Shown here one piece after another: positions 1 through 8,124 of a DNA stretch of 36,608 nucleotides (the first letter of the stretch is position 1; every line of letters begins with the position of its first letter). The notes under the pieces were generated by a model. That model did not search any database. It saw nothing but the letters and a program-made list of their open reading frames with translations, and was not told the origin of the DNA. The DNA lies in assembly GCF_013277415.1 (NCBI RefSeq), contig NZ_VMMX01000010.1, positions 179,347-215,954 on the forward strand. The letters run 5' to 3'. The position numbers were made by a program, and so were the translations under genes. This stretch comes from Streptococcus sp. 68 (GTDB taxonomy: Bacteria > Bacillota > Bacilli > Lactobacillales > Streptococcaceae).

Positions 1-84
1 TTGTAGATAAGACTGACAAAGTCAGGAACATATATCTACGGTAAGGCGAAGCTGACGTGGTTTGAAGAGATTTTCGAATAGTAT
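1..84 (-). repeat. BOX element, truncated by the window edge (boxA plus part of boxB)
   Basis: Read on the minus strand from 84 downward, the sequence starts ATACTATTCGAAAATCTC, continues with the boxA core CCACGTCAGC and GCCTTACCGTA, then enters a boxB-like stretch with the stem TGACTTTGTCA (here CTGACTTTGTCAG). BOX elements are short dispersed repeats typical of pneumococcus and its relatives. The rest of the element, including boxC, lies outside the window. It sits just past the stop codon of the neighbouring minus-strand gene, a usual place for BOX. Confidence 0.85.
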
Positions 85-89
85 GAAGT

Positions 90-1154
90 TTAAAGAAAGG
101 TTAAGATACGGAGATAATCCCCAATCAGTGCCACTTCAGCTACAAAGAAGAGGAGGATAATGACTCCGTTCACAAGGACAGATAAGAATAACTGATAGAA
201 GGAGTCGGTTTCACTTGCTTGACTAGGTCTCGTAATGATATGGAGGCTAGCAAGCAGAATGATTCCAATGCTAATCACACACAAAAGGGCTGAAAATCGT
301 AGGCTATCAAAGAAGGCAAAGAAACTAGCAATGGCAGTTAGGAAGATTGGAATTGCCAAGAGTTGACTATATTGTTGGAGAACCTTTTCTAGCGTCCAGT
401 CCTTTTCTTGGTAGATAAATCGTCTCACAACGAAACTGCCCAAGAGGAATGAAAAGAAGAAGAGTGTTGTTGCTACTAGGATAGAGATAATCGAAAAGAG
501 ATTTAATGAAGCAAATTGTTCAGGGAAGTGATTATGCATAGTTGCTATATGTCCATAGTAAGCATGTTTGATGTGGTAGATACTAAAGAAAAAGGAAGAT
601 GCAGAAAACAGAATGAGCAAGAGAAAGGCTGTGTAGCTGTGTGTGCTACTTGTTTCAAGCTTGCTTGTAGGAGATTTGAGAGCCTCCACTAGCCAAGACC
701 AAAAATCAAGCACTTGCTCTTTCCATCTATCCGTAGATTTTGGAGCTTGGTCGGGAATATAAGGACTTTCTAAGGATTTACTGAGAAGAAGTGGCTCTTT
801 CGTAGTTGTTTTTTGCTGAGGAAGTGCTTCTGGACTCTCTTCAGCTATAGTGACTTTTTCTGTTTCTTTAGAAAGGTCTGGCTCTTCTTCAGTAGAATTA
901 GATGCTTTCTTTTCTTCTATTTCTGTTCTCGCTTCACCGCCTTCAGGAGTTTCAATTTTCTCTTCTTGCTGGCTTTCCAATTCGACCTCAGCTTGAGAGA
1001 CTTCCTCCTCTACTTGAGTATTTTTTTCAATTGGTGTATCGAGATCGGCTATCGTTTCTTCAGCCTTGTCTGCAACCTCTTGAGCTTGCTCTTCAGGCTT
1101 GTTCTTGCTTGTTGTTTTTACAAAATCATTACTTTCAAACCATTCTTGTTTCAT
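90..1154 (-). CDS. Membrane protein with long acidic N-terminal region
   Basis: 354 residues. Residues about 1-170 are hydrophilic and rich in Glu, Lys, Ser and Thr, with low-complexity EEE/EKK stretches. Residues about 175-354 hold five or six hydrophobic segments (for example LLLILFSASSFFFSIYHI and ISILVATTLFFFSFLLGSF), so the protein is probably anchored by its C-terminal half with a disordered cytoplasmic N-terminus. It resembles a conserved hypothetical protein at this place in pneumococcal genomes (function not known to me). The start follows a good ribosome site (AGGAGG). It has its own promoter next to the end of the DUF4097 gene. Function is unassigned. Confidence 0.8.
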   Translation of the reverse strand: MKQEWFESNDFVKTTSKNKPEEQAQEVADKAEETIADLDTPIEKNTQVEEEVSQAEVELESQQEEKIETPEGGEARTEIEEKKASNSTEEEPDLSKETEKVTIAEESPEALPQQKTTTKEPLLLSKSLESPYIPDQAPKSTDRWKEQVLDFWSWLVEALKSPTSKLETSSTHSYTAFLLLILFSASSFFFSIYHIKHAYYGHIATMHNHFPEQFASLNLFSIISILVATTLFFFSFLLGSFVVRRFIYQEKDWTLEKVLQQYSQLLAIPIFLTAIASFFAFFDSLRFSALLCVISIGIILLASLHIITRPSQASETDSFYQLFLSVLVNGVIILLFFVAEVALIGDYLRILTFL

Positions 1155-1191
1155 GGTAGAACCTCCTTTTTAGTTAGATAAATATGCTTCC

Positions 1192-1220
1192 ATAGTAGCA
1201 GATGTAAGCGTTTTTGTCAA
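1192..1220 (-). promoter_or_regulatory. Promoter for the acidic membrane protein gene
   Basis: On the minus strand there is TTGACA (1220-1215), a 17-bp spacer and TACTAT (1197-1192), about 40 bp before the start at 1154. The -35 box overlaps the last codons of the upstream gene (stop at 1217-1219). The spacer contains an imperfect cre-like TGTAAGCG core on the plus strand (from 1203); it has two mismatches to the cre consensus, so CcpA control is only a possibility. Confidence 0.7.
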
Positions 1221-2128
1221 CGTCTGCTTGGTGTGGATATTAGCTCAATATCATCATCAGATCTCGCAATGAGTTGATTCTTGACATCGGTTTTTTCAGT
1301 TTTGTAAGGGTTGCTTAATTCCGTGCCTCTTGATTCAGGCTCTTCTCTTGTGAATTGGAAGATAGACCCATAGTTACTTGAGACGTCCCAATTAATTCGT
1401 TGGCTTTCTTTCTGGTCTAGGATGATTCGGAGATAATCTTTGGCAATCAGTTCAACCTTACCATGGACTTGGATATTTTCAGCGTGGAAGTGATTTTCTG
1501 TTGATTCTAGCTGACTATCTGTAAAATCTGTATCAAAGATATTGACGATATTGGGCGTTGTGAGTTTACTGTTTTTGATACGGCTTCCTTCAATTCGGAG
1601 GATATAGCTGTTTGTATTGAGGGTCGCATTTTCAAGGCTAGCATTTATGATGGTGGTTTGTCCGCGATTGGCTGAGATGTTGATCCCTTTTAGAGTTCTC
1701 CCTTTCGGTAGTCCGATGATGACATCATTAAAACGATTAGATGAACTACTTACAATATGGAGAATCCCATCAATTCCAGAAGAGATAAATGGACTTTCAG
1801 ACAGTTTCTTATCAGTGAGACTCAGAGTTCTATCGTTCTGATTGGTGATAAGATCATGGTGAGCAGAAAGTGATGGATGGTAAGAAATGTGGATTTGATC
1901 ATCGAAAGAGTCTGTGATGGTCAGCGCGTGTTGGTGGAGAGTAATCTCTAGGTTTTCGACTTCCTTACCAAAGGTCAGCTCTTCCATCCGACTATCATAG
2001 ACAGGCTCCTTGGACATGGCAAGTAGGCTCTTAATCCCGTCAGATTGGATCCCTACAAAAAGCAGGATAAAGCCGATAACGGTAGTCACCACACCAAAAA
2101 TGAGAAATCCTTTTGTCAATTTACGCAT
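1217..2128 (-). CDS. DUF4097-family membrane-anchored envelope protein
   Basis: 303 residues from the ATG at 2128, preceded by GAGGTG; an upstream in-frame start at 2179 would lie inside the DUF1700 gene and lacks a good site. One N-terminal transmembrane segment (GFLIFGVVTTVIGFILLFVG) is followed by a repetitive beta-rich region with short Asn/Thr/Ile turns (NATLNTNSYI, SKLTTPNIVN) typical of the DUF4097 beta-helix/adhesin-like fold. The start overlaps the end of the DUF1700 gene by 8 bases, so the two are translationally coupled. PadR-DUF1700-DUF4097 is a recurrent Firmicutes module, thought to respond to envelope stress; the exact role is unknown. Confidence 0.8.
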   Translation of the reverse strand: MRKLTKGFLIFGVVTTVIGFILLFVGIQSDGIKSLLAMSKEPVYDSRMEELTFGKEVENLEITLHQHALTITDSFDDQIHISYHPSLSAHHDLITNQNDRTLSLTDKKLSESPFISSGIDGILHIVSSSSNRFNDVIIGLPKGRTLKGINISANRGQTTIINASLENATLNTNSYILRIEGSRIKNSKLTTPNIVNIFDTDFTDSQLESTENHFHAENIQVHGKVELIAKDYLRIILDQKESQRINWDVSSNYGSIFQFTREEPESRGTELSNPYKTEKTDVKNQLIARSDDDIELISTPSRR

Positions 2129-2714
2129 GCTGGTCACCTCTCTTTCCTTTTTTAAGAACAAATTGCACCAAGCGAACAATGAGTAGACCGAAGAAGCGGG
2201 CTACATAGGAAATACCTAGTAAGACTAGTGAAGAAGCACCGATAGCCAGTAAACCAGAACCAAAAATCAAGATAAAGGCTGGTTTGGCTTGGGCTAGGAC
2301 AGTGAAACTTTCAACTAAAAATAGGAATCCGCCGATGATACCCAGTATGGAAACCGCAAAGAAAGCCAAGATGACAGTCAAGGCTGCCACAAGGATTGCG
2401 AACAGGGTCACGAGGATGGCGATTCCCAGAGGAATCCCGATGGGTGCTGCAAGGAGGGCTAATAAGGCGATATGCAAAATTTGTCGGTTATTTTTTTGAG
2501 CGGGTGCCTCATTGATTTTTTTATCGAGAAGATTAGAGAGGACTTCGTGGGCCGCTTCTTTGGGAGTTCCCAAGCTAGCGATAAGTTCTTCTTCTCCTTC
2601 GACTCCAGCATCATCAAAGAGTTCCCTGAAATAGTCCATGGCTTCAATTTGGTCAGCTTCAGGCAGTTTTTTGAGATAGAGTTCTAGCTGAGTCAGGTAT
2701 TCAGTTCTTGTCAT
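2121..2714 (-). CDS. DUF1700 (HAAS domain) membrane protein
   Basis: 197 residues. The N-terminal 45 residues form the helical HAAS signature (YLTQLELYLKKLPEADQIEA, then a GEEELIASLGTPKEAA motif). They are followed by three or four hydrophobic helices rich in Ala, Gly, Ile and Leu. HAAS/DUF1700 proteins typically sit beside PadR-like regulators and DUF4097 proteins, as here. The start overlaps the padR end by 14 bases and the 3' end overlaps the next gene by 8 bases, giving a tight three-gene operon. It is probably a membrane partner of the sensor or effector; biochemical function is not established. Confidence 0.85.
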   Translation of the reverse strand: MTRTEYLTQLELYLKKLPEADQIEAMDYFRELFDDAGVEGEEELIASLGTPKEAAHEVLSNLLDKKINEAPAQKNNRQILHIALLALLAAPIGIPLGIAILVTLFAILVAALTVILAFFAVSILGIIGGFLFLVESFTVLAQAKPAFILIFGSGLLAIGASSLVLLGISYVARFFGLLIVRLVQFVLKKGKRGDQHA

Positions 2715-3027
2715 GGCGGATACTCCCTTCTATGATGCCATTGATGGTGTCTGTATAGAGTGCCCATTCATCTTTTAGGGTCACGAGCTGTTCTATACCA
2801 CCATTTGTCAAGGAGTAGTATTTGCGCATGCGACCTTGGAACTCTCTAGAATAGGTTGTCAGAAAGCTATTGCCTTCCAATTTTTTGAGAATGGGATAGA
2901 GTGTGGATTCTTTGATATTAGCGATCAGCTTAATGGTTTGGCTAATCTCATAACCATAAGAATCCCCTTTTTCCAGTACGGCCAAGATGAGAAATTCAAT
3001 CAAGGCAGAGGATGTTGGAAAGTACAT
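2701..3027 (-). CDS. PadR-family transcriptional regulator
   Basis: 108 residues, the usual size for a short PadR protein. The winged-helix N-terminus shows the family pattern ALIEFLILAVLEKGDSYGYE, then IKESTLYPILKKLEGNSF and GRMRKYYSLTNGG for the recognition helix and wing. It is first in the operon with DUF1700 and DUF4097 genes, which PadR proteins normally repress in an autoregulated way. The promoter region upstream carries a palindrome and a direct repeat that are good operator candidates. The inducing signal cannot be read from the sequence. Confidence 0.9.
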   Translation of the reverse strand: MYFPTSSALIEFLILAVLEKGDSYGYEISQTIKLIANIKESTLYPILKKLEGNSFLTTYSREFQGRMRKYYSLTNGGIEQLVTLKDEWALYTDTINGIIEGSIRHDKN

Positions 3028-3045
3028 GGGAAACCTCCTTTTCTA

Positions 3046-3139
3046 ATGTGTAGGATTTTTATATATAATTTTTCTACACATACATTGTACATCTAAAAGA
3101 AAGCCCTGTCAAGAGAAATGTGTAAAATTTTTATATATA
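3046..3139 (-). promoter_or_regulatory. padR promoter with palindromic and repeated operator candidates
   Basis: On the minus strand the promoter is TTGACA (3112-3107), 17-bp spacer, TACAAT (3089-3084). Just downstream lies an inverted repeat ATGTGTAG (3046-3053) and CTACACAT (3074-3081) spaced by 20 bp, whose outer ATGT/ACAT ends recall PadR boxes. A second copy of the left part, ATGTGTARRATTTTTATATA, starts at 3117, about 71 bp away, so the promoter lies between two repeats. This suits autorepression by PadR; the assignment is inference. Confidence 0.65.
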
Positions 3140-3141
3140 AA

Positions 3142-3167
3142 AAACTTCTAGGAAAAACTAGAAGTTT
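3142..3167 (-). terminator. Terminator of the MFS gene
   Basis: Perfect 10-bp stem AAACTTCTAG / CTAGAAGTTT with a 6-base loop. On the minus strand it is followed by TTTTTATATATAAAAATTTT. It overlaps the stop codon of the minus-strand MFS gene and insulates it from the padR operon. Confidence 0.7.
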
Positions 3168-4332
3168 AGAGGATTTTATCAGCTCTGTCCACTGTAAAGA
3201 GGGCCACAGTCATCAGAATATCGACGAGCAAGAGGGCAGCTACAGCTGGTACCCAAGAGTGGAAAAGGTCAAAACTGTAACCAAAGAGGGTTGGCCCAAA
3301 GGCCGCTAGAATATAGCCTCCTGTTTGAGATAAGCCAGACAATTGGGCAGTCTTTTCAGGGGCGCTTGTCTTAAGTGAAAAGTTGACCATGAGATAGGGG
3401 AAGAGGGCGCTGGTTGCGGTTCCGATGAGGAGATGGATGGCAAGCCAGTAAATGAAATTACCGACTGGTAAAAAGAGCATGGAAATGCCGACCACACCAG
3501 CTAGTGAAACCAAAGTGAGCATGAGCTGACGGTTGCGAGTTGACAAGCTGGTTGTCAGGCTTGGGATGGTCATTGAAAAAGGAATGCTGATCAGCGAGAA
3601 GATAGATGTCAGCAAGCCAGCTTCGTGGCTGGATAGGCCTGCGTGGATAGCCATGGTAGGTAGCCAGGTCATAGCAGTGTAAAAGAGCAAGGATTGAAAA
3701 CCTGCAAAGACAATCACTGCCCAGACCTGTTTATTACGCATGACCTTTGTTTGGCTTTTTTGTTTGGTTTGTGGAGCCAGTCTGTGATTGTAGCGGTGAT
3801 TTGGGAGCCAGACCAAAAAAGTTGCTAGACAGAGTAGGGTGAGGAGGAGGATAAGTCCTTTCCAAGAACTGGCTTGTGTAATAGGCACAGCCAGATAGGA
3901 AGCCAGAGCTGTCGCAATCCCCATAGACGTTACATATAAGGTGGTCAGAAAACCAATTTTCTTTGGTTGATTGGCCTGAATAAGACTAGGAAGCAGCACA
4001 TTGATGACTGCGATACTTGCCCCAACCATCAAGGTTCCTAGATAGAGCAGGGGCAGATTGATTAGTCGAATAAGTGAGCCAATGGTCAAGAAGAAGAGGC
4101 TGTAGGTAAAGAGATGCTCCAAGCCGATTTTCTGAGCCAGTCGGGTAGAAAATAGCGAGAAGAGGGTGAACATGAGGAGAGGCAGGCTGGTCAAGACACC
4201 AAGTGAACTAACTTCTACCCCCAGACCTTGCGAAATATCTCCCAAAATAATGGGTAAAACAGTAAAAGGAGTCCGCAAGGAAACACCAATCAGGATAATA
4301 CCTGGAACAAAAAAGAGTGATTGCTTTTTCAT
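3166..4332 (-). CDS. MFS transporter, CynX/NimT-like
   Basis: 388 residues with about twelve hydrophobic segments in two halves, separated by a basic loop around residue 195 (TKQKSQTKVMRNKQVW). The N-terminus (FFVPGIILIGVSLRTPFTVLP) and the following GVEVSSLGVLTSLPLL segment are characteristic of the CynX/NimT cyanate/nitroimidazole-type major facilitator subgroup. The substrate cannot be told from sequence. It has its own promoter and terminator, so it is a single-gene unit divergent from the glycosyltransferase gene. Confidence 0.85.
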   Translation of the reverse strand: MKKQSLFFVPGIILIGVSLRTPFTVLPIILGDISQGLGVEVSSLGVLTSLPLLMFTLFSLFSTRLAQKIGLEHLFTYSLFFLTIGSLIRLINLPLLYLGTLMVGASIAVINVLLPSLIQANQPKKIGFLTTLYVTSMGIATALASYLAVPITQASSWKGLILLLTLLCLATFLVWLPNHRYNHRLAPQTKQKSQTKVMRNKQVWAVIVFAGFQSLLFYTAMTWLPTMAIHAGLSSHEAGLLTSIFSLISIPFSMTIPSLTTSLSTRNRQLMLTLVSLAGVVGISMLFLPVGNFIYWLAIHLLIGTATSALFPYLMVNFSLKTSAPEKTAQLSGLSQTGGYILAAFGPTLFGYSFDLFHSWVPAVAALLLVDILMTVALFTVDRADKIL

Positions 4333-4367
4333 AAAATACCTCTTCTAGCTGATTTTAATAACAGCTT

Positions 4368-4396
4368 ATTTTAAGGCTTTTTCACTATAATGTCAA
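4368..4396 (-). promoter_or_regulatory. Promoter of the MFS gene
   Basis: Minus-strand TTGACA (4396-4391), exactly 17-bp spacer, TAAAAT (4373-4368), about 36 bp before the start codon. A strong, apparently unregulated housekeeping-type promoter. Confidence 0.75.
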
Positions 4397-4486
4397 GTAA
4401 GGTTTCTGGCTTTCAAGATAAAAATGGGAAAGTCTTGAAAATTATGATAAAATAGTGGAAGGAAATCTATACATTGGAGAAAAACT

Positions 4487-5317
4487 GTGTCTGAAAAGCA
4501 AAAAATCAGCGTATTGATGTCGGTCTATATCAAGGAAAATCCGACATTTTTAAAGGATGCTATTGAGAGTGTTCAAAATCAGACCCTGAAACCGAGCGAG
4601 TTGGTTCTGGTTGAGGATGGACCTTTGACACCTGAGCTCTATCAGGTGTTAGACCAGGTGGAGGCTGAGTCTGAAATTCCAGTGAAACGCTGTCCTCTTG
4701 AGCAGAATCAAGGTTTGGGTCTGGCTCTTCGACAGGGTGTTTTGCAGTGTCAGTACGATATTATTGCCCGTATGGATACGGATGATATAGCTGTTCCAGA
4801 TCGTTTTGAGAAACAGGTTCAGCTAATGGAGAAGGACAACCTCGACCTATTAGGTGGACATATTGCAGAGTTTATTGACAATCCTGATGAGATTGTTTCT
4901 TACCGTCGTGTGCCGACTCAACATGCAGATATTGTAGCTTATCAAAGGATGAGAAGTGCCTTTAACCACATGACTGTCATGTTCAAGAAGGATATGGTTC
5001 TCAAGGCAGGCAACTATGAGGATGGGCTTTATATGGAAGATGACCTCCTCTGGCTCAATATGATTGCTGCAGGAGCCAAGACTGGAAATTTGGATCAAAT
5101 CTTGTGTAAGGTTCGTGTCGGGGCAGGGATGTTTGAGCGTCGTGGAGGACTGCGTTATCTCAAACTCTATCGTCAGGCTCGTCAACGAATGCTGAAGAGA
5201 GGGCAAATTTCTTACATGGAGTATGCCAAGAGTGTTGCGATTCAGATGGTAGTCGCCCTTTGTCCAGGATTTGTCAGACAGTTTATTTTTATGAAACTGT
5301 TACGAAAAAGCAAGTAA
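4487..5317 (+). CDS. Family 2 glycosyltransferase
   Basis: 276 residues. The GT-A fold N-terminus is clear: ISVLMSVYIKENPTFLKDAI, then SELVLVEDGPL, and the metal-binding DxD-type motif ARMDTDDIA near residue 98. A second acidic motif, YMEDDLLWLNM, near residue 183 fits the catalytic region. The C-terminus is basic and hydrophobic (VVALCPGFVRQFIFMKLL), suggesting membrane association. The start is GTG, eight bases after GGAGA. It transfers a sugar from an activated donor to a surface glycan; donor and acceptor are not readable. It precedes a CapD-type gene, and both are probably in envelope polysaccharide metabolism. Confidence 0.85.
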   Translation: MSEKQKISVLMSVYIKENPTFLKDAIESVQNQTLKPSELVLVEDGPLTPELYQVLDQVEAESEIPVKRCPLEQNQGLGLALRQGVLQCQYDIIARMDTDDIAVPDRFEKQVQLMEKDNLDLLGGHIAEFIDNPDEIVSYRRVPTQHADIVAYQRMRSAFNHMTVMFKKDMVLKAGNYEDGLYMEDDLLWLNMIAAGAKTGNLDQILCKVRVGAGMFERRGGLRYLKLYRQARQRMLKRGQISYMEYAKSVAIQMVVALCPGFVRQFIFMKLLRKSK

Positions 5318-5353
5318 AAGATTGTAGCAAATCGTAAACTTTAGAAAAAGTGT

Positions 5354-5359
5354 TATAAT
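5354..5359 (+). promoter_or_regulatory. Extended -10 promoter upstream of the capD-like gene
   Basis: TGTTATAAT (TATAAT at 5354-5359) is a TGnTATAAT extended -10. The matching -35 is poor. Transcription from here would read through the BOX element, placing it in the leader of the next gene. Confidence 0.55.
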
Positions 5360-5368
5360 AACAATATA

Positions 5369-5473
5369 ATGCTCTTCGAAAATCAAATTCAAACCGCGTC
5401 AACGTCGCCTTGCCGTACTCAAGTACAGCCTGCGGCTAGTTTCCTAGTTTGCTCTTTGATTTTCATTGAGCAT
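5369..5473 (+). repeat. BOX element (boxA-boxC, boxB lacking)
   Basis: The element starts ATGCTCTTCGAAAATCAA and ends TTTGATTTTCATTGAGCAT, so its ends pair with each other. Inside are the boxA core GTCGCCTTGCCGTA and the boxC core CCTGCGGCTAG followed by TTTCCTAGTTTGCTC. The middle boxB modules are missing and replaced by CTCAAGTACAG. The RNA could fold into one long hairpin. It lies between the likely promoter and the capD-like gene and so could affect its expression. Confidence 0.9.
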
Positions 5474-5508
5474 AATCATCCGGCTCTTTTAAGGAGGAGT
5501 AAATTTCT

Positions 5509-7359
5509 ATGAATAAAAAACTCACAGATTATGTGATTGATCTGGTGGAAATTTTAAATAAACAACAAAAACAAGTCTTCTGGGGCATATTTGATATTTT
5601 CAGTATGGTGGTTTCCATCATTGTATCTTATATCTTATTTTACGGACTAATTAACCCAGCACCTGTTGACTACATTATCTATACGAGTTTGGCCTTCCTG
5701 TTCTATCAATTGATGATTGGATTTTGGGGGTTGAATGCTAGTATCAGTCGTTACAGCAAGATTACGGATTTCATGAAAATCTTTTTTGGTGTGACTGCCA
5801 GCAGTGTCTTGTCATATAGTATCTGCTATGCCTTCTTGCCACTCTTCTCCATCCGTTTCATCATTCTCTTTATCTTGTTGAGTACCTTCCTGATTTTATT
5901 GCCGCGGATTACTTGGCAGTTAATCTACTCTAGACGCAAAAAAGGCAGTGGTGATGGAGAACATCGTCGGACCTTCTTGATCGGTGCTGGTGATGGTGGG
6001 GCCCTTTTTATGGATAGTTACCAACATCCAACCAGTGATTTGGAACTTGTTGGTATTTTGGACAAGGATGCTAAGAAAAAGGGCCAAAAACTTGGTGGAA
6101 TTCCTGTTTTGGGTTCATATGATGATCTGCCTGAATTAGCCAAACGTCATCAAATAGAGCGTGTTATCGTTGCGATTCCGTCGCTTGACCCGTCAGAATA
6201 TGAACGTATCTTGCAGATGTGTAACAAACTGGGTGTCAAATGTTACAAGATGCCTAAAGTTGAAACGGTTGTTCAGGGACTTCACCAAGCAGGTGGAGGC
6301 TTCCAGAAGATTGATATCACAGACCTTTTGGGACGTCAGGAAATTCGTCTTGACGAATCGCGTCTGGGCGCAGAACTTACTGGAAAAACAATCTTGGTTA
6401 CAGGTGCTGGTGGTTCAATTGGTTCTGAAATCTGTCGCCAAGTTAGTCGTTTCAATCCTGAACGCATCGTCTTGCTTGGTCACGGTGAAAATTCAATCTA
6501 CCTTGTTTATCATGAATTGATTCGTAAGTTCCAAGGGATTGATTATGTACCAGTTATTGCCGATATTCAAGACTATGATCGTTTGTTGCAAGTCTTTGAG
6601 CAGTACAAGCCAGCTATTGTTTATCATGCGGCTGCCCACAAGCACGTTCCTATGATGGAGCGTAATCCAAAAGAAGCCTTTAAAAACAATATTCGTGGAA
6701 CCTACAATGTTGCTAAGGCTGTTGATGAAGCCAAAGTACCTAAGATGGTTATGATTTCGACAGATAAGGCGGTCAATCCACCCAATGTTATGGGAGCAAC
6801 CAAGCGTGTGGCTGAGTTGATTGTCACTGGTTTTAACCAACGTAGCCAATCAACCTACTGTGCAGTTCGTTTTGGGAATGTTCTTGGTAGCCGTGGTAGT
6901 GTTATTCCAGTCTTTGAACGTCAGATTGCTGAAGGTGGGCCTGTAACGGTGACAGACTTCCGCATGACCCGTTACTTTATGACCATTCCAGAAGCTAGTC
7001 GTCTGGTTATCCATGCTGGTGCGTATGCTAAAGATGGAGAAGTCTTTATCCTTGATATGGGCAAACCAGTCAAGATTTATGACTTGGCCAAGAAAATGGT
7101 CCTTCTAAGTGGCCACACCGAAAGCGAAATTCCAATCGTTGAAGTTGGAATCCGTCCAGGTGAAAAACTCTACGAAGAACTCTTGGTTTCGACCGAATTG
7201 GTTGATAACCAGGTTATGGATAAGATTTTCGTTGGTAAGGTTAATGTCATGCCTTTAGAATCCATCAATCAAAAAATTGAAGAGTTCCGCACTCTCAGTG
7301 GAGATGAGTTGAAGCAAGCCATTATCGCCTTTGCCAATCAAACAACCCACGTTGAATAA
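5509..7359 (+). CDS. Membrane-bound nucleotide-sugar 4,6-dehydratase/epimerase, CapD/FlaA1/WbpM family
   Basis: 616 residues. Four transmembrane helices occupy residues about 25-145. A first Rossmann-like domain has GAGDGGALFMDSY near residue 158. The catalytic SDR domain starts with the NAD motif TGAGGSIGSEICRQ near residue 297. The active site reads ISTDKAVNPPNVMGATKR, so the usual catalytic Tyr is Met, as in the WbpM/CapD subgroup (SMK instead of SYK). Such enzymes convert UDP-GlcNAc to a 4-keto-6-deoxy sugar for surface polysaccharide. AAGGAGG precedes the ATG. A glycosyltransferase gene lies upstream across a BOX element. Confidence 0.9.
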   Translation: MNKKLTDYVIDLVEILNKQQKQVFWGIFDIFSMVVSIIVSYILFYGLINPAPVDYIIYTSLAFLFYQLMIGFWGLNASISRYSKITDFMKIFFGVTASSVLSYSICYAFLPLFSIRFIILFILLSTFLILLPRITWQLIYSRRKKGSGDGEHRRTFLIGAGDGGALFMDSYQHPTSDLELVGILDKDAKKKGQKLGGIPVLGSYDDLPELAKRHQIERVIVAIPSLDPSEYERILQMCNKLGVKCYKMPKVETVVQGLHQAGGGFQKIDITDLLGRQEIRLDESRLGAELTGKTILVTGAGGSIGSEICRQVSRFNPERIVLLGHGENSIYLVYHELIRKFQGIDYVPVIADIQDYDRLLQVFEQYKPAIVYHAAAHKHVPMMERNPKEAFKNNIRGTYNVAKAVDEAKVPKMVMISTDKAVNPPNVMGATKRVAELIVTGFNQRSQSTYCAVRFGNVLGSRGSVIPVFERQIAEGGPVTVTDFRMTRYFMTIPEASRLVIHAGAYAKDGEVFILDMGKPVKIYDLAKKMVLLSGHTESEIPIVEVGIRPGEKLYEELLVSTELVDNQVMDKIFVGKVNVMPLESINQKIEEFRTLSGDELKQAIIAFANQTTHVE

Positions 7360-7368
7360 AAAAGAAAA

Positions 7369-7412
7369 ACGCATATTATCAAGTTGTTCATAAGAACCTT
7401 GGTAATATGCGT
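7369..7412 (-). terminator. Strong hairpin terminator between convergent capD-like and HAD/serine dehydratase units
   Basis: A 15-bp stem (ACGCATATTATCAAG / CTTGGTAATATGCGT, one T-G wobble) with a 14-base loop. On the minus strand it is followed by GTTTTTCTTTTTTATT, an excellent U-run, so it mainly ends the minus-strand sdaAB-sdaAA-HAD transcript. It may also slow plus-strand transcripts from the capD-like gene. Confidence 0.75.
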
Positions 7413-7470
7413 GTTGTTATGTATAGATTGCCTCATTTTCTTCTGAAATGGAGTTGTTACCCAGTCTATG

Positions 7471-8103
7471 TTATTGAAAATACGCCAAAACCTCTAATGG
7501 TTTGTGGGCGATATAATCTGGTTGATAGTGTAGCAAGTCTGCTTGCTCTCCAAATCCCCAAGTGACGGCCAACTTCTGAATGCCTGTTTCTTGAGCTCCT
7601 AGCATATCAAACTTAGTATCTCCGATGATGATGGCTTGTTCTGGTGCTAGTTGATGTGTCTGCAAGGCTTGGCGAATGACATCTGCCTTCTGGGGTGCTT
7701 CAGGGCTGGAACCATAAATGCCATCAAAGAAATGATAGATGCCCAAGTTTTTAGTCATATCCTGAGCGGTTGGAGTATTCTTTGTAGTGGTGATGTAGAG
7801 TGGATAACTGCTCGATAACTCCTCAAGCAAGTCTACAATCTGAGGAAAGAGTTGAGCTTCATGGATGCCTTTTGCCTTGTAGTAAGAACGGTATATCTGC
7901 ACGGCTTCAGAGATTTGTTCTTTAGGCAGGCAGGTCGTAAAACTACTTTCGAGAGGCGGTCCCATAAAACCACGAATCGTTTTGGCATCAGGGCTAGGCA
8001 CTCCTAGCTCTTTAAAGGTATGGGTAAAGGCATTGTGAATCCCGATAGAACTGTCAACGAGGGTTCCATCCAGATCGAAAAAGATAGCTGTGATAGAGGT
8101 CAT
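7471..8103 (-). CDS. HAD-superfamily phosphatase (phosphoglycolate-phosphatase-like)
   Basis: 210 residues with the four HAD motifs: motif I FFDLDGTLVDS (nucleophile Asp near residue 10), motif II ITTTKNTP, a Lys before GIYHFFDGIYG, and motif IV IIIGDTKFDMLGAQETG. A helical cap domain lies between motifs I and II, as in the PGP/Gph subgroup. The substrate is not readable; house-cleaning of phosphorylated metabolites or nucleotide hydrolysis is common for this group. The gene starts 21 bases after sdaAA and is probably co-transcribed with it. Confidence 0.85.
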   Translation of the reverse strand: MTSITAIFFDLDGTLVDSSIGIHNAFTHTFKELGVPSPDAKTIRGFMGPPLESSFTTCLPKEQISEAVQIYRSYYKAKGIHEAQLFPQIVDLLEELSSSYPLYITTTKNTPTAQDMTKNLGIYHFFDGIYGSSPEAPQKADVIRQALQTHQLAPEQAIIIGDTKFDMLGAQETGIQKLAVTWGFGEQADLLHYQPDYIAHKPLEVLAYFQ

Positions 8104-8124
8104 GGTTTCTCCTATTTGATAAGC

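Noticed and set aside
1201..1216. cre-like TGTAAGCG within the promoter spacer of the acidic membrane protein gene
   Set aside because: Two mismatches to the cre consensus in its right half; not strong enough for a separate feature.
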